The position numbers were made by a program, and so were the translations under genes. DNA of 64,000 bases from Balanoglossus misakiensis (Eukaryota; Hemichordata), in the NCBI GenBank assembly GCA_040954595.2, contig CM082577.2, positions 15,004,001-15,068,000 on the forward strand, in the 5' to 3' direction. The notes under the pieces were generated by a model. That model did no database searches, had not been told where the DNA came from, and worked only from the letters and a program-made list of their open reading frames with translations. Each line of letters opens with the position of its first letter. Within the stretch, counting starts at the first letter, position 1. Below, one piece after another: positions 23,001 to 34,962 of this stretch.

Positions 23001-25700
23001 TATCGCATTATTATTTTTTGCCCGAGTCTGCTTGTCTGATTACTCTGAAATTTGGTGTGAAGGTTTTTAAGAGTGACCTTAGTGAAGTGTTAAATAGTAT
23101 TTGTACATAGAAGTAAAATTTGTATCATTGAGGATATTTGTGGCGTTTTTGAAATTCAAGATGGCCGCCAATCTCTCTGTTAACTCTATGGAAAAATGGT
23201 AATATAGATAATTTTATAAAAAACTTTGGCGTAAAGGTCCCTGGGTGATCTTAGTCAACATTGTTGAAATTGTGGTGAATATCGCATTATTATTTTTTGC
23301 CCGAGTCTGCTTGTCTGATTACTCTGAAATTTGGTGTGAAGGTTTTTAAGAGTGACCTTAGTGAAGTGTTAAATAGTATTTGTACATAGAAGTAAAATTT
23401 GTATCATTGAGGATATTTGTGGCGTTTTTGAAATTCAAGATGGCCGCCAATCTCTCTGTTAATTCTATGGAAAAATGGTAATATAGATAATTTTATAAAA
23501 AAAAAAAAAAGAGACTCCCAAACTTTCATATACCAAATACAGTAATTGGAAGATTTAGATAGCTATCTTTTTTCTCAAATCTTAACTTGTAGGATTCTTT
23601 TTCAATCTCAGTCATCTGTAAAGATCATTAAGAACTGCAAACTCTATACATTAAGTCTAATTAGGTCCCATTGGTATGTACCATGGGACCTTATGGGATC
23701 GGTTGCGTCTGTATGTATGTATGTATGGATGGCTGGATGTATGGATGTATGTCTGTATGTCCGTCCACACAAAAACTTGAAAACCGCTGCGCGTATGACC
23801 TCGATATTTGGTGTGTAGATGAAGGCAGGGCTGTAGATGGGAGTTTGTTCAAATGAAGTTGTCATTGCCAAAATATGCAAATTAGCTAGGAAAATGTTAA
23901 ATTGGTCAAAGCTCAAAAACTCAACAACCACTGGTCATATTGATTTGAAAATTGGTATGTATGTACCTTATGTCAACCTCATACAGTCCTGTATGTTTTG
24001 AGCTAATATTATTGATTTCCTATTTTTTATGCATTGTTTTGTATTTTTCCATGTTATTGGTAAAAAGTCTTCATTTCTGAAAGTGATGGGTTTACTTCTT
24101 TGATATTTAATATGAAGCTTCCTAATGGTTGTCTAAGTAACCATAGTTTTGTTCAAATTATTGCAAAATTTGCATATTTATAATTTATATTTGCCATTTT
24201 TGGTCAAAATTTAGTTTTCTTTAATACCGCATGCCAGATTGCTTTGCAATTTGGTAGGCATGTTCGTAGGGGTAACCTAAGTAATATGTTGTAAAAAAAT
24301 GTGATATTTTCATAAATGTGTTATCGAGGAATCTTTTGCAATTTTTGTCAAAAATAGTTTTCTCTGAAACCGCTTGTCATATTGCATTGTACTTTGGTAG
24401 CATGTTCCTTGTAGTGATTGAAGTAAGATATTGTACAATTTTGGTGACATTTGCATATTTGTGTTTTTGCCACTTTTGAACAAATATTTTTTTGTGAAAC
24501 TGCTTGTTGGATTGCTTTGAAATTTGTTTTTTTGTCTGATTGCTTTGAAATTTAGGATATAATTTCATAACACATACATGTATATGTGCAACTTTTATTC
24601 AATTCTGATATCAGAAATATTCAATATTTAGCGAGTTTTTTTTGTAAGTTTTTGTTTTTGGTTAGCAAATCTTCTCCTAAACCAATTGTCCAGTTGTTTT
24701 GAAAGTTACTGTTTACAAAGAGTTGTTACCCCCAACTTAGACATGTTTACATAACGTTAATAAGCCAGCTGTTACAGAGACCACCGGCAATTAAATTTTT
24801 AATTACCAGTGGTAGGTCAGTGTCTGTCTGTCTGTTCCAGAGCTGACTGAAAGAAGTTGCTTCTCATATGTGTTTGTACAGACAATTTTTGGTCATTTTA
24901 TTTTTCTAGCACCACTTGTAAGACTGCCATGACACATGACAGTTTATTGGGCATGTTCCTTGTTAATTTTTTTTACATTCCATATTTCTATATCGTAAGA
25001 TCATATCTGCTTGCAATGTCACCTGTAATTTTTATTCTGGTGTGTCATTGTTTCCGCATAATCCTCAAATGGGACCACAGTGTCCTTGACGCTATTTTTA
25101 GTATTTAGTATAGTATAAAAGATATGCAGAAATATGGCCATAGACATTGCTTTTCTGTGTTGATTAATTAGGGACCAATGTCTATCGAGTTGTGGCCCTA
25201 TTGGTATTGTTCTGTTTTTCTTCTTTTTCTCTATTTTTTGATCGGGAAAACATGGAAAATCATTAGCTACCAGGCTCAAAATTGGAACGGTGATAGATGC
25301 CAATAAGTAGTCATGCATTAAACTCTTGAATTTCAATTAGTCGTGTGACCTGGCTGCCATATTTGATATTCTGTAAACATTATGACTTCAAGTTCGAATT
25401 TGTTGTGTCGTATGCACGTTTTCTGCCCCTCAATGTTTGACGATAAAATTATGAGCAGTCATGTGACTTTGGCTGCCATATTGGATTTTCAAATAATCCT
25501 AATTATTTTTGTTTTAAATCCTCTTCTCCAGAAACTGCAACTTCCAAGTCACAGGATTTGGGCTATCAAAATTCTGAAGTGAATTGTGATTGGTCAAAAC
25601 TTCTGGTGGCCTTATTGTTTTTTTCTAAAAACCAATACAAATTTAATTTCCTATTTTTAGTCTAATCATTGATAGCACACAAATACTTTTAGGTACCATG
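20031..25700. repeat. Degenerate ~110-bp repeat field, part 2
   Basis: Long stretches consist of diverged tandem units with the phrases CTGAAACCACTTGTCAGATT, GCTTTGAAATTTGGTA, ATGTTCCTAGGGGTGACC, TAAGTAAGATGTTG and AAATTTGCATATTTGTG. Three places (about 20450, 23660, 25690) carry a GGTCCCAT-type head, a GGGACCTTATGG phrase and TATG microsatellites. Small plus-strand ORFs inside reflect the repeat and not genes. A 36-bp direct duplication lies at 22472-22543. Confidence 0.7.
22943..23500. repeat. Recent 279-bp tandem duplication
   Basis: 22943-23221 and 23222-23500 are almost identical; I noticed a single substitution (AACTCTATGG versus AATTCTATGG). Each copy contains CAAGATGGCCGCCAATCTC. The second copy ends in a run of about 15 A. 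Confidence 0.95.
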
Positions 25701-25784
25701 TGGCATGTTTATAGATACCATGGGACCTTATGGAATCAGTTGCGTCTGTATGTATATATTGATGTATGTATGTATGTCGGTCCA

Positions 25785-26045
25785 CATCAGCTGGGTAACA
25801 TGAATCTGGGAGTCTTTAGCATAAAACATTGATTCTAATCCATGTCTTGTAATGATATCCTCAAGGGGTGTTGTTTATAAACTGAAGAGGGCAGGTGCAA
25901 GAACAGAGCCTTGGGGAACACCACAAATACACACATGAGCTCTTGACACCACTGACTCAACACATACTCTCATTGTTCTACTCAAATACGAACTAATCCA
26001 TTTAGACACAGTACCTAATAGAACTAGAATTCTGGACTTTGTTGG
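25785..26045 (-). pseudogene. Non-LTR retrotransposon reverse-transcriptase relic
   Basis: The minus-strand translation gives VSKWISSYLSRTMRVCV, then GVPQGSVLAPALFSL, a stop, then TTPLEDIITRHGLESMFYA and KDSQIHVT. This is the palm region of CR1/Jockey-type reverse transcriptases (GVPQGSVLGP box followed by the YADD box). It is dead: there is an in-frame TAA after LFSL, and the catalytic YADD reads YAKD. Only about 85 codons remain, cut off by a TATG microsatellite on one side. It is an old fragment with no neighbouring ORF. Confidence 0.8.
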
Positions 26046-26349
26046 ACATGGATCAGTTTGGGATCAAAGTGTATCGACAAAATGTTCAGTGACCACACAG
26101 TCACTTTTGGCCTGCTTTCCTATATCTTTTTATCCACATCAGATACAGCCTTGGTATTCCCTAGTAACCATGGGAACTGCTTGGGCCCTGCCAATGCTGT
26201 TTGCAGCTTTAATTTTTAAACAATCTCTTCTTATCAAGCTTTTCTTTATCAATGATGGTGAATTGTTGATCTAATCAATTTATTAAAATATTTTTATTCT
26301 TTTTTTTTACATTAGGTTCATTGGTAACACTGCCTCCTGAGGAAGTGTG

Positions 26350-26830
26350 AAATTTGTGATGATGCCAGAATCTAATACTGTAACGGATGGATGAACTTAA
26401 ACTTGTAACGACGCCAGATGCTAATACTGTAATGGATGGATGAACTTAATACTTGTAACGACGCCGGCACCTAATACTGTAATGGATGGATGAATTTAAA
26501 CTTGTAACGACGCCGACACCTAATACTGTACTGGATGGATGAATTTAAACTTGTAACGACGCCAGATCCTTATACTGTAACGGATGGTGAACTTAAACTT
26601 GTAACGACGCCGGCACCTAATACTGTAATGGATGGATGAACTTAAACTTGTAACGACGCCAGCTCCTAATACTGTAATGGATTGTTGAACTTAAACTTGT
26701 AACGACGCCAGCTCCTTATACTGTAACGGATGGTGAACTTAAACTTGTAACGACGCCAGCTCCTAATACTGTACTGGATGGATGAACTTAAATTTGTAAC
26801 GACGCCAGATGATGCTACTGGAACCAAAGG
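26350..26830. repeat. 49-bp minisatellite, ~10 copies
   Basis: The unit contains ACTTGTAACGACGCC, CTAATACTGTAATGG and ATGGATGAACTTAA. Copies start at ACGACGCC positions 26408, 26458, 26507, 26556, 26604, 26653, 26702, 26750 and 26799, with a degenerate copy before them and an isolated one near 26940. Confidence 0.95.
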
Positions 26831-27224
26831 GATGACTGACATCGCCATGATTTGCTGTTCCGATCAATTTATTAATAGTCATTTTTTTTCTCAGTAGGTA
26901 AAACCATCGCTGGAGGAGGCTGGAGTATAATTAATATTTGTAACGACGCCAGATGATAAAACCGTAATGATGGGATGAATTAGAAGACTGGAGGTGAAGC
27001 TAATATGGCCAATAAAATGCTGTGCACAAGGGTACTGTAATAATTAAAACTACAAGGGTATAATATAATTGTGTCAATGCTGGGATAGTAAATAAATACT
27101 TTAAAATATGGGTAAAGCCACGTGGTTAATTAAAAACTGTACATGTACAGAGGGTAATTACCGGTATAATATGACATGGAGTAAAAGTTAATGGTGTAAA
27201 AATAGTGTAACACAAGGTACTGGT

Positions 27225-27445
27225 GGTAATCTTGATGGTATAAACAAGAATCTAATAAGTATAGGTTTTGTCTAAATGGGGTTAATATTGCTAGAGTGTA
27301 ATCATATACTTGGTGGTATAAACAAGAGTATAATATATATGGGTTGCGTCTAAATGGGGTTAATAATGTAGAGTGTAATTATATAGTTGGTGGTATAAAC
27401 AAGAGTATGATATATATGGGATGCGTCTAAATAGGGTTAATATTA
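27225..27445. repeat. ~84-bp tandem repeat, three copies
   Basis: Units share TGGTGGTATAAACAAGA, ATATATGGG, CGTCTAAAT and GGGGTTAAT. There is no coding signal. Confidence 0.8.
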
Positions 27446-27523
27446 CAAGGGTGTAATGATTAAGTACAATAATTATTAAAAAAATTTCCATGTATCCGTG
27501 TGATTTTCTTGTTTGTATTTCAG

Positions 27524-27803
27524 CGGAATCAGCTCGTCGTGCAATGGAATTTTGTTACGCGCCCGTGTGATTTGCCGGTGGAATTTTCGCAATGTTATCC
27601 GTGATTTCATTCGTCATCGCTATTTGCTCATCAACACAAATCAGCTATCTCGTGCATCCGCGATCGTGTACTTCGCTAGTGGAATTTTCGCAACGTTATC
27701 CGTGATTTCATTCATCATCGCTATTCACTCGTCAACATGTATCTCGTGCAACAACACTACATCAGCGGTAAAAATACAAAAAATGGCAAGACAATCGGGT
27801 TAG
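27524..27803 (+). other. Exon-like segment with a duplicated hydrophobic stretch
   Basis: It follows a strong TTCTTGTTTGTATTTCAG acceptor and is GC-richer than its surroundings. Two copies, 101 bp apart (GGAATTTTCGCAA at 27580 and 27681), each contain a reading frame for a hydrophobic segment. Copy 2 reads ASGIFATLSVISFIIAIHSS and copy 1, in a different frame, reads AGGIFAMLSVISFVIAI. Because 101 is not a multiple of three, only one copy can be in frame. The 96-codon ORF at 27513-27803 uses the second. It could be a 3' exon of the plus-strand transcript or a non-coding duplication. Confidence 0.35.
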
Positions 27804-28972
27804 TTTGAGCCCCTACTTTTAGCATTTGCAACAGACAATGGGGGAGAGGGCAGTGTTTCCTCATTTTATGTTTGGCTCGAGGTTTTTTCACGGTCCCTCA
27901 GGCGCGTAAAGGAAGTTAGATTATCACACAGAATGTAATTATCTTGCTTGATATCAAAAAAGGAAAAATATGGGGGAGCTTCTTACGATTTGTACCCAAG
28001 AGGCTTATGGTTTTTTACCCATAGGTAATATAAGCACATAATAATAGCCTAAAAAACTAACATTTAACTAAAGGGTAAAATCCTAAAGTTTTTGTGTGCA
28101 ACATCAATAGAAGCTATTTTGGCACATTATTTTGGTTTGAAAGACAGATGCTATTTCTGCTCAATGTTTCTGTTTGTCTACTTGGACATATTGTTTCAAA
28201 TTTGTATATGACATTTTGTTTCAAATTGGGTATATGACACCTTGATTCAAATTGGTATGCAAGATATTTTACATCAGCATTAGCCACCTAGCCACACTTA
28301 AGGTACACAGTATAGGAAAAATAATGAAATTTTGCAACCAAAAAAACAGAGGTATTCTTGGGGTGTCTTTGACATGGCGGTTCGACTCCGTCGGTACCTA
28401 AGCTTGGAAAGCAAAAACTTCATTGTTTTTCATATGTACTAAATTATAATATTCCAAATTCATATTTTTGTTTTCGTACAGTTTGTTCAATACAGAAAAA
28501 AATGCTTTGTTTCAGTTAGGGGGCCAAAGCTTTCCCACCTTGTCTTGCCAACTTTTCACACTTCTTCAAGATGCGTCATCAGCATTAGGCAGTATTTGAT
28601 CAAATTGGTCAATACAATGTAAAATTAGACTTATACAGAGAGAGAGAGAAAAACAAATCTTTATGTTTATATTCAGTATGATGTTTCCGTTGCTTTACCT
28701 CGCAAATGATAGCCTTGAGGATTTTGCTTTTCACCAGCAATGCTGTACCAACCAGGGAGAGAAAATTAACTTATGTTTTGCATGATTCAAAGCCAGAACT
28801 TCTGCACCAATTCATGCAGCAAGTCCATAGTAAGGAAGTTCAGCAATTCATGTAGCAAGTCTGAAAACGAAGTACACTGTTAGGATATTTTACCTTTTTC
28901 TGCATTTACCAGTGACCGTTATAAAAGACAAATAAAGAGATGTATTGAGTGTTCATTAAAAGTTTTCCATTA
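27804..28972. other. No gene recognised
   Basis: AT-rich sequence. The only item of note is a tRNA-like half at 28350-28399 (see findings). Confidence 0.4.
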
Positions 28973-31900
28973 TACAGTCCAATATGGACTGGTTAAACAT
29001 TGACGCAAGGTTCGACCATATAGAACTCTCAAATATGGTTTGTGTTGAGTGTTAATTAAAAGTTAGTACTGTCCACTATGGACTGGTTAAACATTGACGC
29101 AAGGGTTGACCTTATAGAACTGTCAAATATGGTTTGTGTTGCCAGTTAATAAAAAGATGGGTACAGTACACTGTGACCTGGTTAAACATTGACACAACTG
29201 TTGCCCATATAGCATTTATGGACTTGAGTGCTCATTCAAAGTTTTGTATAATACTGTCCACTATGGACTGGTTAAACATTGACGCAAGGGGTTACCGTAT
29301 AGAACTCTCAAATATGGGTTGTGTTAAGTGTTAATACAAAGATGGGTACTGTACACTGTGACCTGGTTAAACATTGACACAAAAGTTGCCCATATAACAT
29401 GTATGGTGCATTGAGTGTTCATGCAAAGTTTTGAATCTACTGTCCACTATGGACTGGTTAAACATTGATTGATGCAAGGGTTGACCTTATAGAACTCTCA
29501 AATATGGTTGTGTTGAGTGTTAATAAAAATATGGGTACTGTACACTGTGACCTGGTTAAACATTGACACAACAGTTGCCCATATAGCATTTATGGACTTG
29601 AGTGCTCATTCAAAGTTTTGTATAATACTGTCCACTATGGACTGGTTAAACATTGACGCAAGGGGTTACCGTATAGAACTCTCAAATATGGGTTGTGTTA
29701 AGTGTTAATACAAAGATGGGTACTGTACACTGTGACCTGGTTAAACATTGACACAAAAGTTGCCCATATAGCATATATGGTGTACTGAGTGTTCATGCAA
29801 AGTTTTGCATAATAATGCCACTATGGAATGGTTAAACATTGATGCAAGGGTTGACCTTATAGAACTCTCAAATATGGTTTGTGTTGAGTGTTAATAAAAA
29901 GTACATAATGACCTGGTTAAACATTGACACAACAGTTACCCATATAGCATGTACAGTGCATTGAGTGTTCATGCAAAGTTTTGAATCTACTGTCCACTAT
30001 GGACTGGTTAAACATTGATTGATGCAAGGGTTGACCTTATAGAACTCTCAAATATGGGTTGTGTTGAGTGTTAATAAAAAGTTAAGTACTGTACACTATG
30101 ACCTGGTTAAACATTGATACAACAGTTGCCCATAGAGCATGTATGGTGTATTGAGTGCTCATTCAAAGTTTTGCATAATACAGTCCACTATGGACTGGTT
30201 AAACATTGACGCAAGGGGTGACCGTATAGAACTCTCAAATATGGGTTGTGTTAAGTGTTAATAAAAAGATGGGTACTGTACACTGTGACCTGGTTAAACA
30301 TTGACACAAAAGTTGCCCATATAGCATGTACAGTGTATTGAGTGTTCATGCTAAGTTTTGCATAATACTGTTCACTATGGACGGTTAAACATTAATGACG
30401 CAAGGGTTGACATTATAGAACTCTCAAATATGGGTTTTTGTTGAGTGTTAATAAAAAGATGGGCACTGTACACTGTGACCTGGTTAAACATTGACACAAC
30501 AGTTGCCCATATAGCATGTATGGTGTATTGAGTGCTCATTCAAAGTTTTGTATAATACTGTCCACTATGGACTGGTTAAACATTGACGCAAGGGGTGACC
30601 GTATAGAACTCTCAAATATGGGTTGTGTTAAGTGTTAATAAAAACATGGGTACTGTACACTGTGACCTGGTTAAACATTGACACAAAAGTTGCCCATATA
30701 GCATGTATGGTGTATTGAGTGTTCATGCAAAGTTTTGCATAATGCTGTCCACTATGGACTGGTTAAACATTGATTGATGCAAGGGTTGACCTTATAGAAC
30801 TCTCAAATATGGGTTGTGTTGAGTGTTAATAAAAAGTTAAGTACTGTACACTATGACCTGGTTAAACATTGACACAACAGTTACCCATATAGCATGTACA
30901 GTGTATTGAGTGTTCATGCAAAGTTTTGCATAATGCTGTCCACTATGGACTGATTAAACATTAATGACGCAAGGGTTGACCTTATAGAACTCTCAAATAT
31001 GGTTTGTGTTGAGTGTTAATAAAAAGTACATAATAACCTGGTTAAACATTGACACAACAGTTACCCATATAGCATGTACAGTGTATTGAGTGTTCATGCA
31101 AAGTTTTGCATAATACTGTCCACTATGGACTGATTAAACATAAATGACGCAAGGGTTGACCTTATAGAACTCTCAAATATGGGTTGTGTTGAGTGTTAAT
31201 AAAAAGATAGGTACTGTACACTGTGACCTGGTTAAACATTGACACAACAGTTGCCCATATAGCATGTATGGTGTATTGAGTGCTCATTCAAAGTTTTGTA
31301 TAATACTGTCCACTATGGACTGGTTAAAAATTGACGCAAGGGGTGACCGTATAGAACTCTCAAATATGGGTTGTGTTGAGTGTTAATAAAAATATGGGTA
31401 CTGTACACTGTGACCTGGTTAAACATTGACACAACAGTTGCCCATATAGCATTTATGGACTTGAGTGCTCATTCAAAGTTTTGTATAAAACTGTCCACTA
31501 TGGACTGGTTAAACATTGACGCAAGGGTTGACCTTATAGAACTCTAAAATATGGGTTGTGTTGAGTGTTAATAAAAAGATGGGTACTGTACACTGTGACC
31601 TGGTAAAACATTGACACAAAAGTTGCCCATATAGCATGTATGGTGTAATGAGTGTTCATGCAAAGTTTTGCATAATACTGCCACTATGGACTGATTAAAC
31701 ATTAATGACGCAAGGGTTGACCTTATAGAACTCTCAAATATGGGTTGTGTTGAGTGTTAATAAAAAGATGGGTACTGTACACTGTGACCTGGTTAAACAT
31801 TGACACAACAGTTGCCCATGGAGCATGTATGGTGTATTGAGTGCTCATTCGAAGTTTTGTATAATACTGTCCACTATGGACTGGTTAAACATTGACGCAA

Positions 31901-32334
31901 GGGTTGACCTTATAGAACTCTCAAATATGAGTTTTTGTTGAGTGTTAATAAAAAGTACATAAATGACCTGGGTAAACATTGACACAACAGTTACCCATAT
32001 AGCATGTACAGTGTATTGAGTGTTCATGCAAAGTTTTGCATAATACTGTCCACTATGGACTGGTTAAACATTGACGCAAGGGGTGACCGTATAGAACTCT
32101 CAAATATGGGTTGTGTTGAGTGTTAATAAAAAGATGGGTACTGTACACTGTGACCTGGTTAAACATTGACACAACAGTTGCCCATATAGCATGTATGGTG
32201 TATTGAGTGCTCATTCAAAGTTTTGCATAATACTGTCCACTATGGACTGGTTAAACATTGACGCAAGGGGTGACCGTATAGAACTCTCAAATATGGGTTG
32301 TGTTGAGTGTTAATAAAAAGATTGGTACTGTACA
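28973..32334. repeat. 187-bp satellite array, first block (~19 copies)
   Basis: The unit is a dimer of two related halves. One carries TGTCCACTATGGACTGG, TTAAACATTGACGCAAGG and ATAGAACTCTCAAATATGG. The other carries TGTACACTGTGACCTGG, TTAAACATTGACACAAC and GTTGCCCATATAGCATG. ACTATGGACTGG recurs every 186-188 bp (for example 29261, 29447, 29635). ORFs of about 63 codons with near-identical products are by-products of the repeat. Confidence 0.95.
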
Positions 32335-33561
32335 TAGACTAGCCCACTAGTCGCTTGGTGATTTTTAAATCTCAATACTTTTTGTGTTTTCGGTGGTTTT
32401 TTGTCTTAATAAATAATTTCAATACTTTTTGCGAGCATGCTTGCCTTTAGCGTGTTTTTGGTAGTGAGGAGAGTTTCGAATTTGCGACTGAGCTTGTGGT
32501 TTCGGGTAGCGTCGACCAAGCGACTAGTACACCTTGCAAAATCTACAAACGCTCAGGCCGTTTGTTGACATAGTCGAGAATGATTGACAGGGGCGTGGAT
32601 CCCGTGCACCAATGAGAATAGAGAGATGTGATATAACGTGAACGCGTAGAACCCACGTTCGTGTAGCTGTTCAGGTACAATGCATGAGACACGGTATGAT
32701 ACGATCCGCGGTCACGAGTGACCGTGCACGATCACCCAGCTGAGAACGTAATTCGCCGTGAAAAATACAACCAAACACTTCGAAGTTGACCAAATAAATG
32801 ACATCGATCGACGCCTATAGTCCACCGACATTTAATGAGCGACTTTGGTACCTGAAAAGTCGTAGTCAAGTACGGCGCGACCTGTGAGTGTGATGTCAAC
32901 GTCTGTTTGTGTGGCACGCGCACTCTGTTATTTGAGCGTATACATCGTACACCGTGTCGCTGCACTGCAACTATAGTTTCAGCCATCGGGCGACCATAAA
33001 AATTATAACACACCATGCAGCGAACCCTCGATCGTGATTCGTCAATACGACGTCACGTGACCTTAGTCATTTCGAACTGTTGCCTAGGGCATCAGTTCGA
33101 TCGGTTTGGTATGTTATAAAACACATGATGACTGACATATTCGGGCAACACTGTATTTTTAATGACCTCGGGACTGCCAGTCACACCAAAACAGTCTGTT
33201 TTCCCTCGGGCTATGCCCTCGGGAAAACAAGACTGTTTTAGTTGTGACTAGCAGCACCCTCGGTCATCAAAATACACTGTTGCCCTCATTGTCAGTCATC
33301 ATGTGTATATTGATGACCGAATTTCACATAAAATGAGTAAAAAGAAATGTACCCGTTTGCGTTTTCGCTATGAGATACCCAAATATGATTTTCGGGTACT
33401 CGAGGTAATGCGTTGAAACTCCGCCCACTATTTAAATTAACTAATGAATATTCATAAATGACGTCAACATGAATAATTCATAGCAACCGGAAAGCAGCAA
33501 GGTGAACAAGTCTATGGGCCGACACGTTCCCTACACATCCCATAGACTTGGAGCAAGTCTA
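32335..33561. mobile_element. 1.2-kb insertion in the satellite, 9-bp target duplication
   Basis: The satellite sequence TACTGTACA is present on both sides (32326-32334 and 33562-33570). The inserted segment starts TAGACTAGCCCACTAGTC and ends with the complement of TAGACTTGCTCCAAGTCT, an imperfect terminal inverted repeat. It has no transposase. Inside are a smaller inverted pair (ACTAGTCGCTTGG near 32346, its complement near 32516), a 186-bp palindrome (33121-33306) and a terminal hairpin (arms CAAGTCTATGGG and its complement). The 94-codon minus ORF at 32732-33016 lacks recognisable pattern. The 9-bp duplication suggests a Mutator-like or related superfamily, but this is tentative. Confidence 0.7.
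33121..33306. repeat. 186-bp imperfect palindrome
   Basis: The outer arms are ACACATGATGACTGAC and its complement. Inside, CCCTCGGGC TAT GCCCTCGGG forms the centre, flanked by AAACAGTCT / AGACTGTTT and CAACACTGTATTTT / AAAATACACTGTTG. It would fold into one long hairpin. Confidence 0.85.
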
Positions 33562-34962
33562 TACTGTACACTGTGACCTGGTTAAACATTGACACAACAG
33601 TTGCCCATATAGCATGTATGGTGTACTGAGTGTTCATGCAAAGTTTTGCATAATACTGTCCACTATGGACTGATTAAATATTAATGACGCAAGGGTTGAC
33701 CTTATAGAACTCTCAAATATGGTTTGTGTTGAGTGTTAATAAAACGATGGGTACTGTACACTGTGACCTGGTTAAACATTGACACAACAGTTGCCCATAT
33801 AGCATGTATGGTGTATTGAGTGCTCATTCAAAGTTTTGCATAATACTGTCCACTATGGACTGGTTAAAAATTGACGCAAGGGTGACCGTATAGAACTCTC
33901 AAATATGGGTTGTGTTAAGTGTTAATAAAAGGATGGGTACTGTACAATGTGACCTGGTTAAACATTGACAAAACAGTTGCCCATATAGCATGTATGGTGT
34001 ATTGAGTGTTCATGCAAAGTTTTGCATAATGCTGTCCACTATGGACTGGTTAAACATTGACGCAAGGGGTGACCGTATAGAACTCTCAAATATGGGTTGT
34101 GTTGAGTGTTAATAAAAAGATGGGTACTGTACACTGTGACCTGGTTAAACATTGACACAACAGTTGCCCATATAACATGTATGGTGTATTGAGTGTTCAT
34201 GCAAAGTTTTGCATAATGCTGTCCACTATGGACTGGTTAAACATTGACGCAAGGGGTGACCGTATAGAACTCTCAAATATGGGTTGTGTTGAGTGTTAAT
34301 AAAAAGATGGGTACTGTACACTGTGACCTGGTTAAACATTGACACAATAGTTGCCCATATAGCATGTATGGACTTGAGTGCTCATTCAAAGTTTTGCATA
34401 ATACTGTCCACTATGGACTGGTTAAAAATTGACGCAAGGGTGACCGTATAGAACTCTCAAATATGGGTTGTGTTAAGTGTTAATAAAAGGATGGGTACTG
34501 TACAATGTGACCTGGTTAAACATTGACAAAACAGTTGCCCATATAGCATGTATGGTGTATTGAGTGTTCATGCAAAGTTTTGCATAATGCTGTCCACTAT
34601 GGACTGGTTAAACATTGACGCAAGGGGTGACCGTATAGAACTCTCAAATATGGGTTGTGTTGAGTGTTAATAAAAAGATGGGTACTGTACACTGTGACCT
34701 GGTTAAACATTGACACAACAGTTGCCCATATAACATGTATGGTGTATTGAGTGTTCATGCAAAGTTTTGCATAATGCTGTCCACTATGGACTGGTTAAAC
34801 ATTGACGCAAGGGGTGACCGTATAGAACTCTCAAATATGGGTTGTGTTGAGTGTTAATAAAAAGATGGGTACTGTACACTGTGACCTGGTTAAACATTGA
34901 CACAATAGTTGCCCATATAGCATGTATGGACTTGAGTGCTCATTCAAAGTTTTGCATAATAC
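33562..34962. repeat. 187-bp satellite array, second block (~7 copies)
   Basis: Same unit as the first block. Here three units form a higher-order repeat: a variant unit (TTAAAAATTGACGC, ACAATGTGACC, GACAAAACAGTT) starting near 33863 recurs near 34422, about 559 bp later, with its following units nearly unchanged. Confidence 0.95.

Noticed and set aside
32732-33016. 94-codon minus-strand ORF inside the 1.2-kb insertion, considered as a transposase piece
   Set aside because: No DDE-type, zinc-finger or helix-turn-helix pattern is visible, and the region is partly palindromic.
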